A DNA stretch of 64,000 nucleotides from Aspidiotus rigidus (taxonomy: Eukaryota; Arthropoda; Insecta; Hemiptera; Diaspididae), in contig JAVHKY010000004.1 of NCBI GenBank assembly GCA_035079385.1, positions 11,997,001 to 12,061,000 of the forward strand, in the 5' to 3' direction. The notes beneath the pieces are model-generated. The model had not been told where the DNA came from. It worked only from the letters and a program-made list of their open reading frames with translations, and ran no database searches. Within the stretch, counting starts at the first letter, position 1; every line of letters starts with the position of its first letter. A program made the position numbers and the translations under genes. Positions 47,045 to 58,638 of this stretch are shown here, piece by piece.

Positions 47045-47152
47045 CTAAAATCAAATCAAACGCGGTCCTTTGTTCAAGAGAATGAATGTTATCGAATCAA
47101 ATGCAATATTTTTATTTCAATTCTAACATTCAATATCAATATGGTAATTTAC
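47045..47152 (-). other. Putative 5'UTR intron of the Kelch gene
   Basis: Minus strand: donor TTGTAG|GTAAAT (GT at 47152-47151) and acceptor GATTTTAG| (AG at 47046-47045), giving a 108-bp AT-rich intron that ends eight bases before the chosen ATG. Length and sites are typical for insects. Inferred from sequence only. Confidence 0.55.
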
Positions 47153-47159
47153 CTACAAG

Positions 47160-48456
47160 ATGCGCTTCTTTTGATCAAGATGTAATAATGATGGAAGATT
47201 GAACACAAATTTTGACAAGAAATACTCTCGACTTTAATCTTCAACTTCTTTTTCTAGTACAGTTGGTTATGCCGTAATGGTAATCAGGATTTGAAATTGC
47301 AATTGTTGCAGGACTAAAGCGTCTTGCGAGCAGAGGTGTCAAGCAAATGCTGATTGACTTGAAACTAGCTTTCAGCTTCTTGTTTTACCAACAATTGGCT
47401 TAAAATTTGGCTATTGCTTTTTTGTCATTTTATTGGCTACTGAACGATTCGCTAATAGCTTAACTCCGGAACAGAATGATAAAACTCCGGAGCGGAAAGA
47501 TTAAATTTTGGAGCGGAGAGAAATGTTCCGGAGCAAAATGAACCGTAATGAAAAGCAGCTGAACAGTATGCTTTTAATTGACTAATGGCTGCATGAAAAA
47601 ATCATTAACTGGCTTTTGATAGTTTTGATTAGTTTAAAAGCCAATCAAAGATTGGCTGCTTCTGCTGCTTTAGCAATTAATGGCTTCTGCTTGACACCTC
47701 TGCTTGCGAGAAACAAAAACAATAAAAATATTGTACAAATGACGCGCGCCTTCCCTAGTCAGTTCCAGTATTGCGCAGGTGAATTGAGTTGTCTGCCCTC
47801 AACCCACGACCCACTGACCCGCCATAAAAGTGATCGCTAACGATTCACAAGACTCGTCAGTAATGTTATGCCTCACTACTGCGCACCTGCGGTCTGTGAT
47901 TCCACACAAACAATGGAAATCACGAGTCATCTTCTCTCAAAAAAATTTATTCAAACTGTTTCAATGAAACTTACCGTCCATCACCTTTGACAAAAATATA
48001 ATACATGGATTATTGTATACTATTTTACCTAATTATTTATGTGATAGTACTTGCTTTCTAATTAAATTGGTCTCATGACAGGCGAATAAGATGTGCTATC
48101 ATTGCACATTCAATTCCCCTGCGTCATCAGATCAATGTGAAGCAAGTACCGTTTGCAAATTTGGGTAAAAGGTCTGCGATCCGCCAATATAACAAATGCT
48201 GTTTGATGATTGGTGCAATTTGATCAAAAAAGTGATAATGTGAGAAAAATTCCTTATGAAAGATAATTTATTACAAGAGATACAACTTCCATTCTCTACA
48301 TTTTTCCCTACAAAATGATATTCGAGGCAGTGCAGTTGATTTTATTAGTGTATCATTTTATGAGCACAAATACTTTATTCACCTTTTAATGTCTTCTACA
48401 TATTGTTACTAGCGCTCCCATCGGATTCCAAATGCGCTAATTACAATAAGAATCAG
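47160..48456. other. Non-coding; possible Kelch upstream region
   Basis: No element or domain recognised. 47460-47545 repeats CTCCGGAGCGGA and AACTCCGGA words. The promoter of the Kelch gene should lie in the first few hundred bases, but no convincing TATA or initiator was identified. Confidence 0.4.
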
Positions 48457-48692
48457 ACTATGCAATAAGGCTATTCCAGCGTTCCATATTGCATACTTAT
48501 TCGCCTCATTCTTATCAATACGGTGGGCTTTCTAACATTATTCTTATGGGTATTGCTAGGTTGCATACTCATTTTCATTCCGGTGTCAACCTGCCATAAG
48601 ATCAATGTTAGGGAGCCCACCGTATTGATAAGAATCAGGCAAATAATTATGCAATATGGAACGCTGGAAAAGCCTTATATGCTTAGACCGCG
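48457..48692. repeat. 236-bp hairpin element, arms about 95 bp
   Basis: The left arm (48457-48550) includes CCAGCGTTCCATATTGCATA and ATTCTTATCAATACGGTGGG. The right arm (about 48595-48692) carries the inverses in order, with over 85 percent pairing. The loop is about 45 bp. No coding capacity. Confidence 0.88.
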
Positions 48693-49524
48693 CACATACA
48701 TCACATAGAGAAACAATAAGAAAATAAGGATCTAAAGATGACCTTGTTTATATTCATTTAAGGCAATGCGGGATGTCACAACGCATGGTGCGACAAACGC
48801 TAACCTCCTTGTATTGCAAAATATTGCAGGCAAAAATTTCAATTTTGGCTTTTGGCTTAAACTTACAACTTTGAAAAAACTCTTGGCTTTCGGCTCGATT
48901 CGGCTAATTTTTTCGGCTGATTGTTGTTATGAAGAAATCTGAGTTCGGATGAAAAGATCAGGAGAATTGGGCCTTTGTCTTGGGTATGAAAGATACCTAT
49001 TCTCAAGTTGTTTTTGTCTCCATTGGATGACTGTGAACCAGAACCAATCTTTCTTACCTTTGTTAATTCTTTAGCAAAGTCAGTCATATAGGGTGTGGAG
49101 CATTTGAACTTTGAACTTTCAAGCAGTGCATTTCCCTATTTGGGGCAAATCAGGAGAACTAAAACGAAACTGAAAGAATTTGGTTTATTTATCACAAAGA
49201 TTTGAATAAAGCTGGTTTTATGCTTCTGTCTTATCAGTAAAAATGCAGCTGAATTTGCCTTTTGGCTTACAGCTGGCTGCAATACTGTGCCACATTGCCA
49301 TGATTACACCCCCAACACTCACTATTGATAAATAAACACGATTGAGTGATCCTTATTTTGTATCACGTTTTCCAACACAATTTTCATCAATATGCTTAGT
49401 CTATCTTATTTCTTGGCTAAGGCAATATGATTCAGGGGAGGAGCCTTATTGCGCTCCATTTTCATTGTGCGCGATACTAACGCTATCTACCCAACTTTTG
49501 CCCCATTTAATCAACACAGTGATG
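48693..49524. other. Non-coding, nothing recognised
   Basis: Contains TTTTGGCTT and CGGCT words (48850-48920, 49255-49275) but no recognisable element. 49517-49524 (CAGTGATG) is the target duplication of the next element. Confidence 0.4.
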
Positions 49525-49980
49525 TAGTGATGGGCGGTTATCGGTTAATTCTTGGGTAAAATTAACCGAAAAACCGTTTTTTTGTGATCAACAGTTAACC
49601 TGAAAAACCGGTTAATAAGAGCGCATAAACCGATTAACCACCAAAATTTAAAATTTTTCAACAATTGTGTATTTCAATTGATAATTTGACGAATTTGAAG
49701 CACCAGGCGGAGGAAATAGGATATTATCAATTAAGATATTTCTCAATCACCAACACATAAGAGATCTTGCTTCTCTTTTTTTTCAATTTTCGCGATTTTG
49801 AGAGCAAAAAAGTGGAAGACCTTGGCGCTCCTAGCGGAATTTTTTGAGAACTAACAGCAATCCAAATAATTTCCGGTTAACCGGTTTATTTGAAGGTTTT
49901 CAACCGATTAACCAGTTACAATGATCTCCAATAAACCGTTTAACCGGTACATTGAAATAACCAATAACCGCCCATCACTA
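49525..49980. mobile_element. 456-bp hAT-like MITE with perfect 8-bp duplication
   Basis: Left end TAGTGATGGGCGGTTATCGG, right end its inverse with one change (..CAATAACCGCCCATCACTA). Both sides are flanked by CAGTGATG (49517-49524 and 49981-49988). The interior is dense in AACCGGTTAA-type palindromes. A TAGTGATGGGC tip with an 8-bp duplication fits hAT. Confidence 0.92.
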
Positions 49981-50083
49981 CAGTGATGTCATTTGGTCGT
50001 TTAGTTTTCAAACTTTGCCACTTATTGCGTCTACAGTGCATTGTATCCACATACAATTCATATTTCTTGACAGATTACTCAAA

Positions 50084-50131
50084 ATGGATGATAAGGTCCT
50101 AGAGATATTACTTTCTGTTGAAAAGCAAGGT
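50084..50131 (+). other. Possible short coding exon, very tentative
   Basis: ATG in the favourable context CAAAATGGAT, 15-16 codons reading MDDKVLEILLSVEKQ, then AAG|GTAGAA as a possible donor. An acceptor-like TTTCTTGACAG lies 13 bases upstream of the ATG. No downstream partner exon was found. Could be chance. Confidence 0.12.
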
Positions 50132-51010
50132 AGAAAAAATCATATTTTCTTCATATTCAAAAAGAAAGAAAAAAAAAAAAAAAAAATGGTAGTTGGTAAT
50201 TTTAAGAACTCCACAAGAAGATAAAATCTTGAAATATAGGAATTTTGAAACTCGACCAGTTTTAAAAGTAATGTCAACTCCATAGGGTAAATACAAATAT
50301 TGATAGAAATAATAATGATTGAGTAATAGAAAATCTGTTCAGGAGATTTTAAGTTCTAAAGATCTACTCGTATTTTTGCATATGAACATGGTATAAGATT
50401 CAAAAAGTTTCTATAAATCAAGATTTACAGAGAATCAAGGATCATTAATTTTCTTTAATTCAATTGAAATTCATCTGAATTTTTCCGCTCCAGCGACCTA
50501 GAGCTCGTATCCTCCCATATTGTATTGAACATTCCTGGATCTAGCCCATCAATTGTATAACTGATTGGATTATGCCTAATTGAGGGTCTGAAACTCAAGT
50601 TAGGTTTGGATTTAATTAATTCAAGTTGTAATTGAGTCAAAAAATGCAATGACAGACTTATTTTGAAATTGAGTCAGGCCATTGTAAGTCGATACTATTG
50701 TAAGACATCAAGTTTACAACCTATGGACTGAAGCTGCAGTTCTGAAAAAAATAGAACGACTTTGGAGCGAAATCGGGCCGTTTCAACTCCAGATATTGGT
50801 CGATCCACAAAAATGGTACTTTCTCTTCAATGTTAGAAGTACCATTTCTGCTGATTTTCAGGTGAGTCTGTTTTCAAGTTGTGAGTCAGATGTAAGTCAA
50901 TTAAAATTTAGTTTTAATTTTACAAGTCAGTCAGTTTTGGAGAAAAATTCCAATCATTAAGAGTCCGTGAGTCGGTCAGTCGAAAATCGGATTCATCAGT
51001 CAGTCGTTCA
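50132..51010. other. Non-coding; A-rich tract and GTCAGT-rich stretch
   Basis: 50168-50186 is an A-rich run. From about 50640 on, AGTCAGT, GAGTC and CAGTCAGT words are over-represented, continuing past the MITE to about 51370. No gene recognised. Confidence 0.45.
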
Positions 51011-51286
51011 TTTGGGCCAGACAGCGCTAATATCGCCTACTACAAAATTGGGAAAATGGATTGGTGAAGTAGGTAAAGGGCGGAAGGTTTCCCTAAATCA
51101 AACTGAATCAATTTTTATGAGAGAAGATGATTTGTAGAGAATTTTACACTCTACAAATTTTGTCCTCTTAATTTTTCTCTTAAATTCCTTTGTTCCAAAG
51201 TTATTTTGAAATCACTCACTGAACTTTTGAATGGGAAAATTACCCTGCTCCCGTTTCCTAGCGGATGGCCGACCAGCCGGTCCAAA
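51011..51286. mobile_element. 276-bp MITE, TTTGGACCGG family
   Basis: Starts TTTGGGCCAGACAGCGCTAA, ends CCGGTCCAAA. Inside the right end is TCCTAGCGGATGGCCGACC. Same interior as 23779-24000. The flanking dinucleotides are CA and TG rather than TA. Confidence 0.7.
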
Positions 51287-54280
51287 TGCAGTCAGTTTAA
51301 GGAATCGAGTTGTTGTTCAGGCAGTCAGTTTTACAGTTCAATTTTTCAACTTGACTGAAACATAACACCCTTGCGGAATTTTAATAAACCAATCGGGTCC
51401 AGAAAGTTTTCAAAATTTAATATAACCCAGCCTTTTTTTTAGAACCTAGAAAAGTAGGTTCTGGAGTAGGCAAATATTGGCAAGACGTTGAAATTAAACT
51501 GAAACCTATCAATTTGCGATATTGTTGAGTACCGTTTCTTGTAGGTACGTCGGATCACTTTTCCATATGTTATGCTGAAATACTCTAAGGAATCTCCGAA
51601 AAACTAAATAGAAAAGTAGAGAGAAGAGGGAAGTTTTTAAGACGGAAGAGTGAAGGAAATTTAGTAAGTCGGATAAGGAGAAAAAAACTCAAGTTACACA
51701 ATAAAAGCAGCTCTCATACTGCAACAATTCAGTTATACTTATGTACAACATTGTAGGCATGTATTCTGCTACTAGAGACCCCTAGGTCGTCATAGGACAG
51801 TTTTATAGAGAATACATGACTGCTTATCTGCGCACTATAGATCCCTTTTCAGGATGATTTTGTCATCTTTTAGTTTACCACAAATACACAGCACTGGAAG
51901 GAATGCTAACTTTTCGAAATTCATCGAGGAAATATCTTCTTCCACTTGAGTAGGGCAAGAACCCTCTCTACGATACTCCTTCACGTCGTTGAACCAATGA
52001 GTTTAAACTAAATACAGAGGTAAACCCAAAAATTCTTCACCTATTTTTAAAGCATAGGTTATTCATCGGTCATTTCTTCAAGTCGAAACATAAAATTTTG
52101 AGCATTGATCTGAGACGGTACATCACATGGAATTGAAGATATACATTCTGCTGAGAATATGACTTCCGAGCAGTGCTAGTGATCCAAGGGAGGCTATCAC
52201 CTAATTTCAGGGGTAGTTGTTATTCATGCTTGAGTTCTTAGTTCCTCCATTGCAATGATTCTGTATTGCGACTGATTCTTAGCGTCCACAAGGTCACATT
52301 ATTGCCTATTTTGGATCTTGTCTTCTGGTAGTTTCAAGGTCTTCCATCATACTTGATAATCCTCAAAAGAGTCTCATTTTCTCAATTTGATAAATTAGTA
52401 ACAGGATTAGAGTGTTTACCAATAATCCAAGTCTTCGTACACTCAAACCAAAAAAATTCTTCATGTCCGAACAAATTTTATCACTTGACCTCGTCAATAT
52501 AATGCTCTGACGTATATACGCGACACCTTAGGCACTGACGAGTAGGACACGTTGCGGTACTCGCGGATCTATTCACTTGTGAGTGCGCGTATTTAAAACT
52601 CAAATGCTTTATTACGCCAATTACACGTGCGTATATCTTCACCTATAAGATTTATTTACAGGTATCATGAACCCGTGTTCACTAAAGACAGTAGATAGTT
52701 ATTAACGTACGTTCATAGATTTCACCAAGATTTACAATTGTCGTAACAGCTGCTACGTCCGTCCGTCTGCAAAAACGGTTGCACAAACCGCGAAGAATTC
52801 AAAATATGTAGCGTACATCAATGCCGCATGTTTTTATTTACTTTTTTTTTTTTTTGTCCTTTCTTTTTTATATACGTGTAATTCTTCTTCTGTATCTTTT
52901 TCTTATGCTCATATGTCGTATACTCGTGTATTGTAAATTATTTGAGTGGTGCTTTTCTAGTTACGATACTTGTTTCGAATTCTTCGCGTTTTACTTCCTT
53001 CTTTTGTTCTTTTTTATTCATCTGCAGCCCGCGCGCTCTTTGCGACTACTTTTTTGTACAGAACCTATAACTCTTTGATTCGCGATGCGCGCACGAAAAA
53101 AAAAACACATTTCGAGGCGTTTCGTCGGCAATAAAAGTACGCCGTTTTTCCGTATTTCTCACAGATGTTTTTTCTCTCTCTCTTTCTATCTCGCCATAAG
53201 GGTATTAAACTTCGACTTCGGAAAAAGAAACCGGTTTTATGTAAATCGTGAAAATTCGGGTTTCGTTTTCGAAAATTTTCCGCGCGCAGTCACCGTCCAC
53301 CTTGTAGAATATTTTGACGATTTATTATTCCGATGGAATTATAAGAAGGACAGAGTGTAAGTACGAGAAAGAGAGGAGAAACGAGAAAAGTTTTGGCGCC
53401 ATACGCCAGGTTCTCTCGACGCGCTCGGTAACGCCCAGCAGAATCAAAAACATCGAGAGGATGGTTTTGAAAGACATCGCTTAGGTTTCTTATGAACGAA
53501 CGCAGCTGTTTTATCTAAAATTTAAAATTACGTATACGAGCACCTCCTAGTTCTACATCAGTATTATTTAGCCTGAGGGCTGAGATCGATTTTGAGACTC
53601 GACCGTTGAAGGCCGCGCTCCTTTCCACGTCTAGAGTGGTATCGTATTAATTAATCGTGACAAAAGTCAGATCGGTGATTGTAATACTGCTGAGGGGTTC
53701 GTAAAATATTCATGGAAATTGACGTTAGTTAGTTTATTTATTTCTCCGTCGTACGCACGTTTTTATTAAAGAGATTTTTTTTATATCATCGAGCTTCATA
53801 CTTTACGTACGTGGTATACCTTCGTAACTCGTTTTCAATTCAATGTCGTCTTATCGTAAGGGTGCGATCGTGCTCCGAGCGTAATTTCAAGATACATCAG
53901 CTTTACAGGTTTTATCGTACACAGAAAATATATATGTATGTACGTACACACTTCGGTCAAGAAAATTCAAAACTGTATCCATCGTTCATTTCTCCAAACT
54001 GCGAGATACGTATAGTTTCGTGACGAATAATATTGACTTTTATCAACGTAAAACGTGTTCCACAGCCGGTAAGTGGAATCGAAACGTCCATCATGTGTCC
54101 GCCCTACGTCCGTAGATCATCGTACGCCTCTACCTAATCATTAAATTGAAATAAAAAAAAAATTACGATCCACAAATACGTCAAAAGTTGACAATCAGAA
54201 TGTAATTTGGAGCATTCACACATACTGAGAGCAAAACTTGATAATATTGCTCCAGCTATCGGAAGAAGGTCCAGGTGACT
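51287..54280. other. Intronic DNA; CpG-retaining block at 52500-54170
   Basis: 51400-52500 has nothing recognisable. 52500-54170 is rich in TACG, CGTA and CGCG words with T-rich runs (52838-52870, 53100-53108) and no repeats, so it may be a constrained non-coding block. The 91-codon frame at 53085-53360 (MRARKKKHISRRF ...) has no homeodomain or other known motif and is not called. Confidence 0.4.
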
Positions 54281-54291
54281 TTCTCCTTTTT

Positions 54292-54837
54292 AACAGGGAA
54301 CCTGTTTTATGGGGGGCTATTTGAGAAATCTGGCGTCCGCCGTGCGCCGTCCAGCGAAAAACGTAGAAAAATTTCGACCCTCGAGCCATATATGATAGGA
54401 GGGGGGCTTAGAAAAATTTCGAATCTCGAGCTTATGGTAGAAGGGGGACTTAGAAAAATTTCGAATCTCGAGCTTATGGTAGAAGGGGGACTTAGAAAAA
54501 TTTCGATTCTCGAGCTATATATGATAGAAGGGGGACTTAAAAAAATTTCGACTCTCGAGCTATATATGATAGAAGGGGGACTTAGAAAAATTTCGACTCT
54601 CGAGCCATATGTGATAGGAGGGGGACTTGGAAAAATTTCGACTCTCGAGCTATATATGATAGCAGGGGGACCTGGAAAAATTTCGTCTCTCGAGCAAGAA
54701 AAATTTAGATTCTCAAACTATATTATGATAGGCTTATAGTAGGTCTAGGCCTTCTTTATACTATCTTTATCTAGGTCTAGGCTTCCTTGCATTTTCAATA
54801 CCAAATCCCATTCGACTCATAAAACAGGTTCCCTGCG
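54292..54837. mobile_element. Dispersed minisatellite element, copy 3, both ends present
   Basis: The left end AACAGGGAACCTGTTTTATG (54292-54311) is repeated in inverse orientation at 54818-54837 (CATAAAACAGGTTCCCTGCG), so the element has inverted termini about 545 bp apart. Between them lie eight units of the 42-45-bp minisatellite. The end motif is the same palindrome seen diverged at 5121 and 18203. No target duplication was recognised. Confidence 0.7.
54355..54730 (+). repeat. 45/42-bp minisatellite, about eight units, in frame
   Basis: The unit is GAAAAATTTCGACTCTCGAG followed by CTATATATGATAGAAGGGGGACTTA. Six units are 45 bp and two are 42 bp, all multiples of three. The plus strand therefore stays open for 154 codons (54275-54739) as a repeated GGLRKISTLELYMIE-type peptide. 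There is no evidence of translation. Confidence 0.92.
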
Positions 54838-55576
54838 TTTCTCGTTTAACTTCGTTAAGGAAGCCGTCGTTTTTTTTTGAATTTTTAGATCGTTTGTAGT
54901 TCCTCCATCATTCATAGAGGGATTTGCCCACATTTCAGTCCCCCTTCACGAAATTCGGTCTGAAAAATACCCTGAATCGTTCGTATGTGTTTAGCATAGC
55001 GACATCATCACTCTTCCGATGACGACTAATGTTGGTACTCTCAAGCGCGATGTAACTATGGTACGAATTTCTCCAACTTCTTGAAACTGTGATTCCCTGG
55101 TGACGAAATTATCCTCTATGTTTTCTTTTTCCCAAGCTTTCGTTTGCTCGCCTACTCTAATCTTAAACGCAGACAACTGGTCTCCCTTACAATTCTTACA
55201 GTCCGGCTCAAACACTTCACTCCGGAGAGTTGTGCATTCTATCCGTGTTAAGAGCTTTTATTTAGTGCACCAGCTTATAATGCGCATCTTTGTAATGTTT
55301 TTTTACGAATCCTACGTGACACAAATTTTAGCTTCCTACACTACTTCAATAGCCTCATTTTGGAATTATCATTCTGCTCCTCTTTCCTATGAGTCACTAA
55401 AATTTCGTTTTATTGTTATTCAACATGATTGAGCCTAAGCCTAACCAAGGAACCTCGAAGTATAGCGAGGGATACCTTGTCGACGAATGTAGTTTGTTTA
55501 GTACATATTACAGACATGATATTCAGATGATCTGTTCATCACGTGTGTCAAGAACAACCTTCTAGGGTCTATCTAC
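54838..55576. other. Non-coding, nothing recognised
   Basis: The frame at 54991-55215 minus contains CKNCKGDQ and is Lys/Glu-rich but matches nothing I know. 55577-55584 (AGATCTGG) is a possible target duplication of the next element. Confidence 0.4.
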
Positions 55577-55584
55577 AGATCTGG

Positions 55585-58500
55585 ATGGCAAATTTTTCAA
55601 AAGGCTCCAGCCGGGTAAGGGGGGAAAATGGCCTTGGTCGAAAAATGTTTCAAATATCCGTCAAAATGTTGTCCTCAATGAGAAAACTCGAAACCCAAAC
55701 ATGGGTTGCAGAGTCATTTTTAGGCCTAAAATCCAAATGGCTGTATCTCAGGAAATCATGATCGCAAATCAGCAATGTAACTTGAAGACATTTTAGTATA
55801 TGTGAACCTTTATCCATGTTACTTTTTTCAAAAAAAATCATTCATATTTTCCCTAGTTTCTGGCAATAACAAAACTTCAAACTCAAATATTTAAAAAAAT
55901 CGGGGGGGAGGAGGCACCTGGGGGAAATCATTTATCTGAAGAGCCATACCCTCTACTACAACGTACATTAGTACCACAGTCCTCTGTGAGGTGGAACATT
56001 CCCAAAAGAATCAATGAATAATGAATTTCGGTGATTTTTCCTTCAATAGCGGGGTAAACGACGACTGCTACCGCGGTAGGCCGCGTGAAATCAATAGCCA
56101 ATGTTCGAGCTGAAAAATACGCACTCTTCCGTGGGATGAAATGGGAATGTAGATATAGACCAAAAATATATTTCTCAGTATTTCGTTTATCGATTTGGTC
56201 AATTCTTATGTAAACACATCCACGGATAAGGTGGAGTGCGTTACATTGAGAAAAACAGTTGATTAATTTTCCAGTCGCTGGAACAGTCTGAAAACAGTAG
56301 AGAAGTGAGAGAATCCACTTTTTCACCCTGGAGGACAGTGAGTTTTGGTATTTCGTTTATCAAATAGGTGGATTACAATGTAAACACGTCTACCGAGTTT
56401 GAAAAAAATTCTCCAGCCGCTGGAACGTTTAGGATATGACATATAATCGCGAACGCCCTGGAGGACCGTGAGTTGTGGTGTTTCGTTCATCAATTAGGTC
56501 GACTATAATGTAAACATATCCGTCGAGTTTGAAAAAAATGGTCAAATAATTCTCCAGTCGCTGGAATGGTCTGGAAAAGATGAAAAATTGAGAAAACCAC
56601 TTTTTCAGCACGGGTAACCGTGAGTTCTGGTATTTTGTTCATCAATAAGGTCAATTCTTAAGTAAACATTTCCGTCGAGTTTGAAAAAAATGGTGAAAAA
56701 ATTCTCCAGTCGCTGAAATCGTCTGGAAAAGATGAACCGTGAGTTCTGGTATTTTGTTCATCAATTATGTCAATTATTAAGTAAACAAGTCCGTCGAGTT
56801 TGAAAAAAAATAGTCAAAAAATTCTCCAGCCGGTGGAACTAGAGTCCTATAAATACTAGTGAGGACATGGACCGCCATATTTAGTCGTTACGTCATCATT
56901 ATTTTCACAGTCTCCTATTCTAACGACTGATAACAGTTAATCATGATTTGAAAATAATAAGAGAACATACGAGACTAAGTGCCAAAGCAAAATGCAAGAC
57001 TCAACACTATTGAGAAATACAAAATAGCTTAACTAATCGCACAAATTTTTTATCTGAATAGGGAGCTATGGAGATAAATGATGATGTAACGACTAAATAT
57101 GGCGGACCGTGTCCTCACTCGTATTTATAGGGCTCTAGTGGAACGTTCTGGAAATGACAGATAATCAAGAAAATTAAGTTTTTCACCCTGGAGGATCGTG
57201 ATCGAGTTTTGGTATTTTGTTCATCAATTAGGTCGATTATAATGTAAACACGTCCATCGAGTTCGAAAAAAATAGTACAAAAATTCTCCAGTCGCCTAAA
57301 CGTTCTGGAAGTAACAAATAATCGAGAAACTCAACTTTTTCACCCTGGAGGACCGTGAGTTTTGGTATTTCGTTCATCAATTCGGTCAATTATAATGTAA
57401 AGATATCCGTCGAGTTCGAAAAAAATGGTCGAAAAATTCTCCAGCCGCTGGAACGTTCTAGAAGTGACAAGTAATCGAGAAAGTCCAGTTTTTCAATCTG
57501 GAAGACCGTGATTTTTGACATTTTATTTATCAATACATCCGCCAAGTTGAAAAAAAAATAATCAATAAATTCTCCAGTCGCTGGAACGGTTTTGAAATTG
57601 TAAGAAATCCGGAGAATCCACTTTTTCAACCTACAGAACTGCAATTTTTTATATTTCGTCAATCAATTAGGTACATTCTTATGTAAACACATCCGCCGAG
57701 TCGGAAAAACTTGATGGACGTAATAATTGACCTAATTGATGAACGAAATACCAAAACTCACGGTCCTCCAGGGCGAAAAAGTTGAGTTTCGCGGTCATGT
57801 CTCATATCCTAAACGTTCCAGCGGCTGGAGAATTTTTTTCAAACTCGGTAGACGTGTTTACATTGTAATCCACCTATTTGATAAACGAAATACCAAAACT
57901 CACTGTCCTCCAGGGTGAAAAAGTGGATTCTCTCACTTCTCTACTGTTTTCAGACTGTTCCAGCGACTGGAAAATTAATCAACTGTTTTTCTCAATGTAA
58001 CGCACTCCACCTTATCCGTGGATGTGTTTACATAAGAATTGACCAAATCGATAAACGAAATACTGAAAATATATTTTTGGTCCATCTACATTCCCATTTC
58101 ATCCCACGGAAGAGTGCTTATCTTTCAGCTCGAACATTGACTATTGATTTCACGCGGCCCATTGCGGTAGCAGTCGTAGTTCACCCCGCTATTGAAGGAA
58201 GAATCACAAAAATTCATTTTATTGATTCTTTTGGGAATGTTTCGCCTCACTGAGAACTATGGTACTAATGTACGTTGTAGTAGAGGGTATGGCGCCCCCA
58301 GGTACCTTCCCCCCGATTTTTTTAATATTCGAGTTTGAAGTTATGTTATTGCTAGAAACTAGGGAAAATACGAATGATTATTTTTGAAACAAATACCATG
58401 GATGAAGGGAATGTCTTCAATTTACATTGCTGTGCGATCACGATTGCCTGAGATACAGCCATTTGGATTTTAGGACTAAAAATGACTCGGCAGCCCATGT

Positions 58501-58630
58501 GGGTGAGCGGATGGGTTCAATTTTTTGGGTTTTGAGTTTTCTCATTGGGGACAACATTTTGGCGGACATTTGAAATATTTTTCGACCAAGGCCATTTTCC
58601 CCCCTTACCCGGCTAGAGCCTTTATACATG
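55585..58630. mobile_element. Foldback-type element, copy 2, complete with both arms
   Basis: The 3,046-bp element is flanked by AGATCTGG on both sides (55577-55584 and 58631-58638). The left arm is a head (about 55600-56300: AAAGGCTCCAGCCGGGTAAGG, GGCCTTGGTCGAAAAATGTTTC ...) plus 147-bp tandem units. The right arm (about 57725-58622) is the same in inverse orientation, with about 900 bp pairing. The centre (56510-57725) is more of the 147-bp array, interrupted by a MITE. A 90-130-codon frame in each head (55928-56326 minus, 57915-58253 plus) is conserved between arms but unrecognised. Long terminal inverted repeats containing tandem repeats are the hallmark of foldback (FB/Galileo-like) elements; no transposase is present. 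Confidence 0.85.
56840..57137. mobile_element. 298-bp MITE with 63-bp inverted repeats, 7-bp duplication
   Basis: Begins TAGAGTCCTATAAATAC, ends GTATTTATAGGGCTCTA. The inverted ends extend about 63 bp (through TTTAGTCGTTACRTCATCAT) with about six mismatches. It is flanked by GTGGAAC (56833-56839 and 57138-57144), which also restores the 147-bp unit phrase when the element is subtracted. Superfamily not determined; a 7-bp duplication is unusual. Confidence 0.93.
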
Positions 58631-58638
58631 AGATCTGG

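Noticed and set aside
53085..53360. Basic 91-codon frame considered as a homeodomain exon of Dll
   Set aside because: No YSSLQLQQL or WFQNRR-like sequence; T-rich context.
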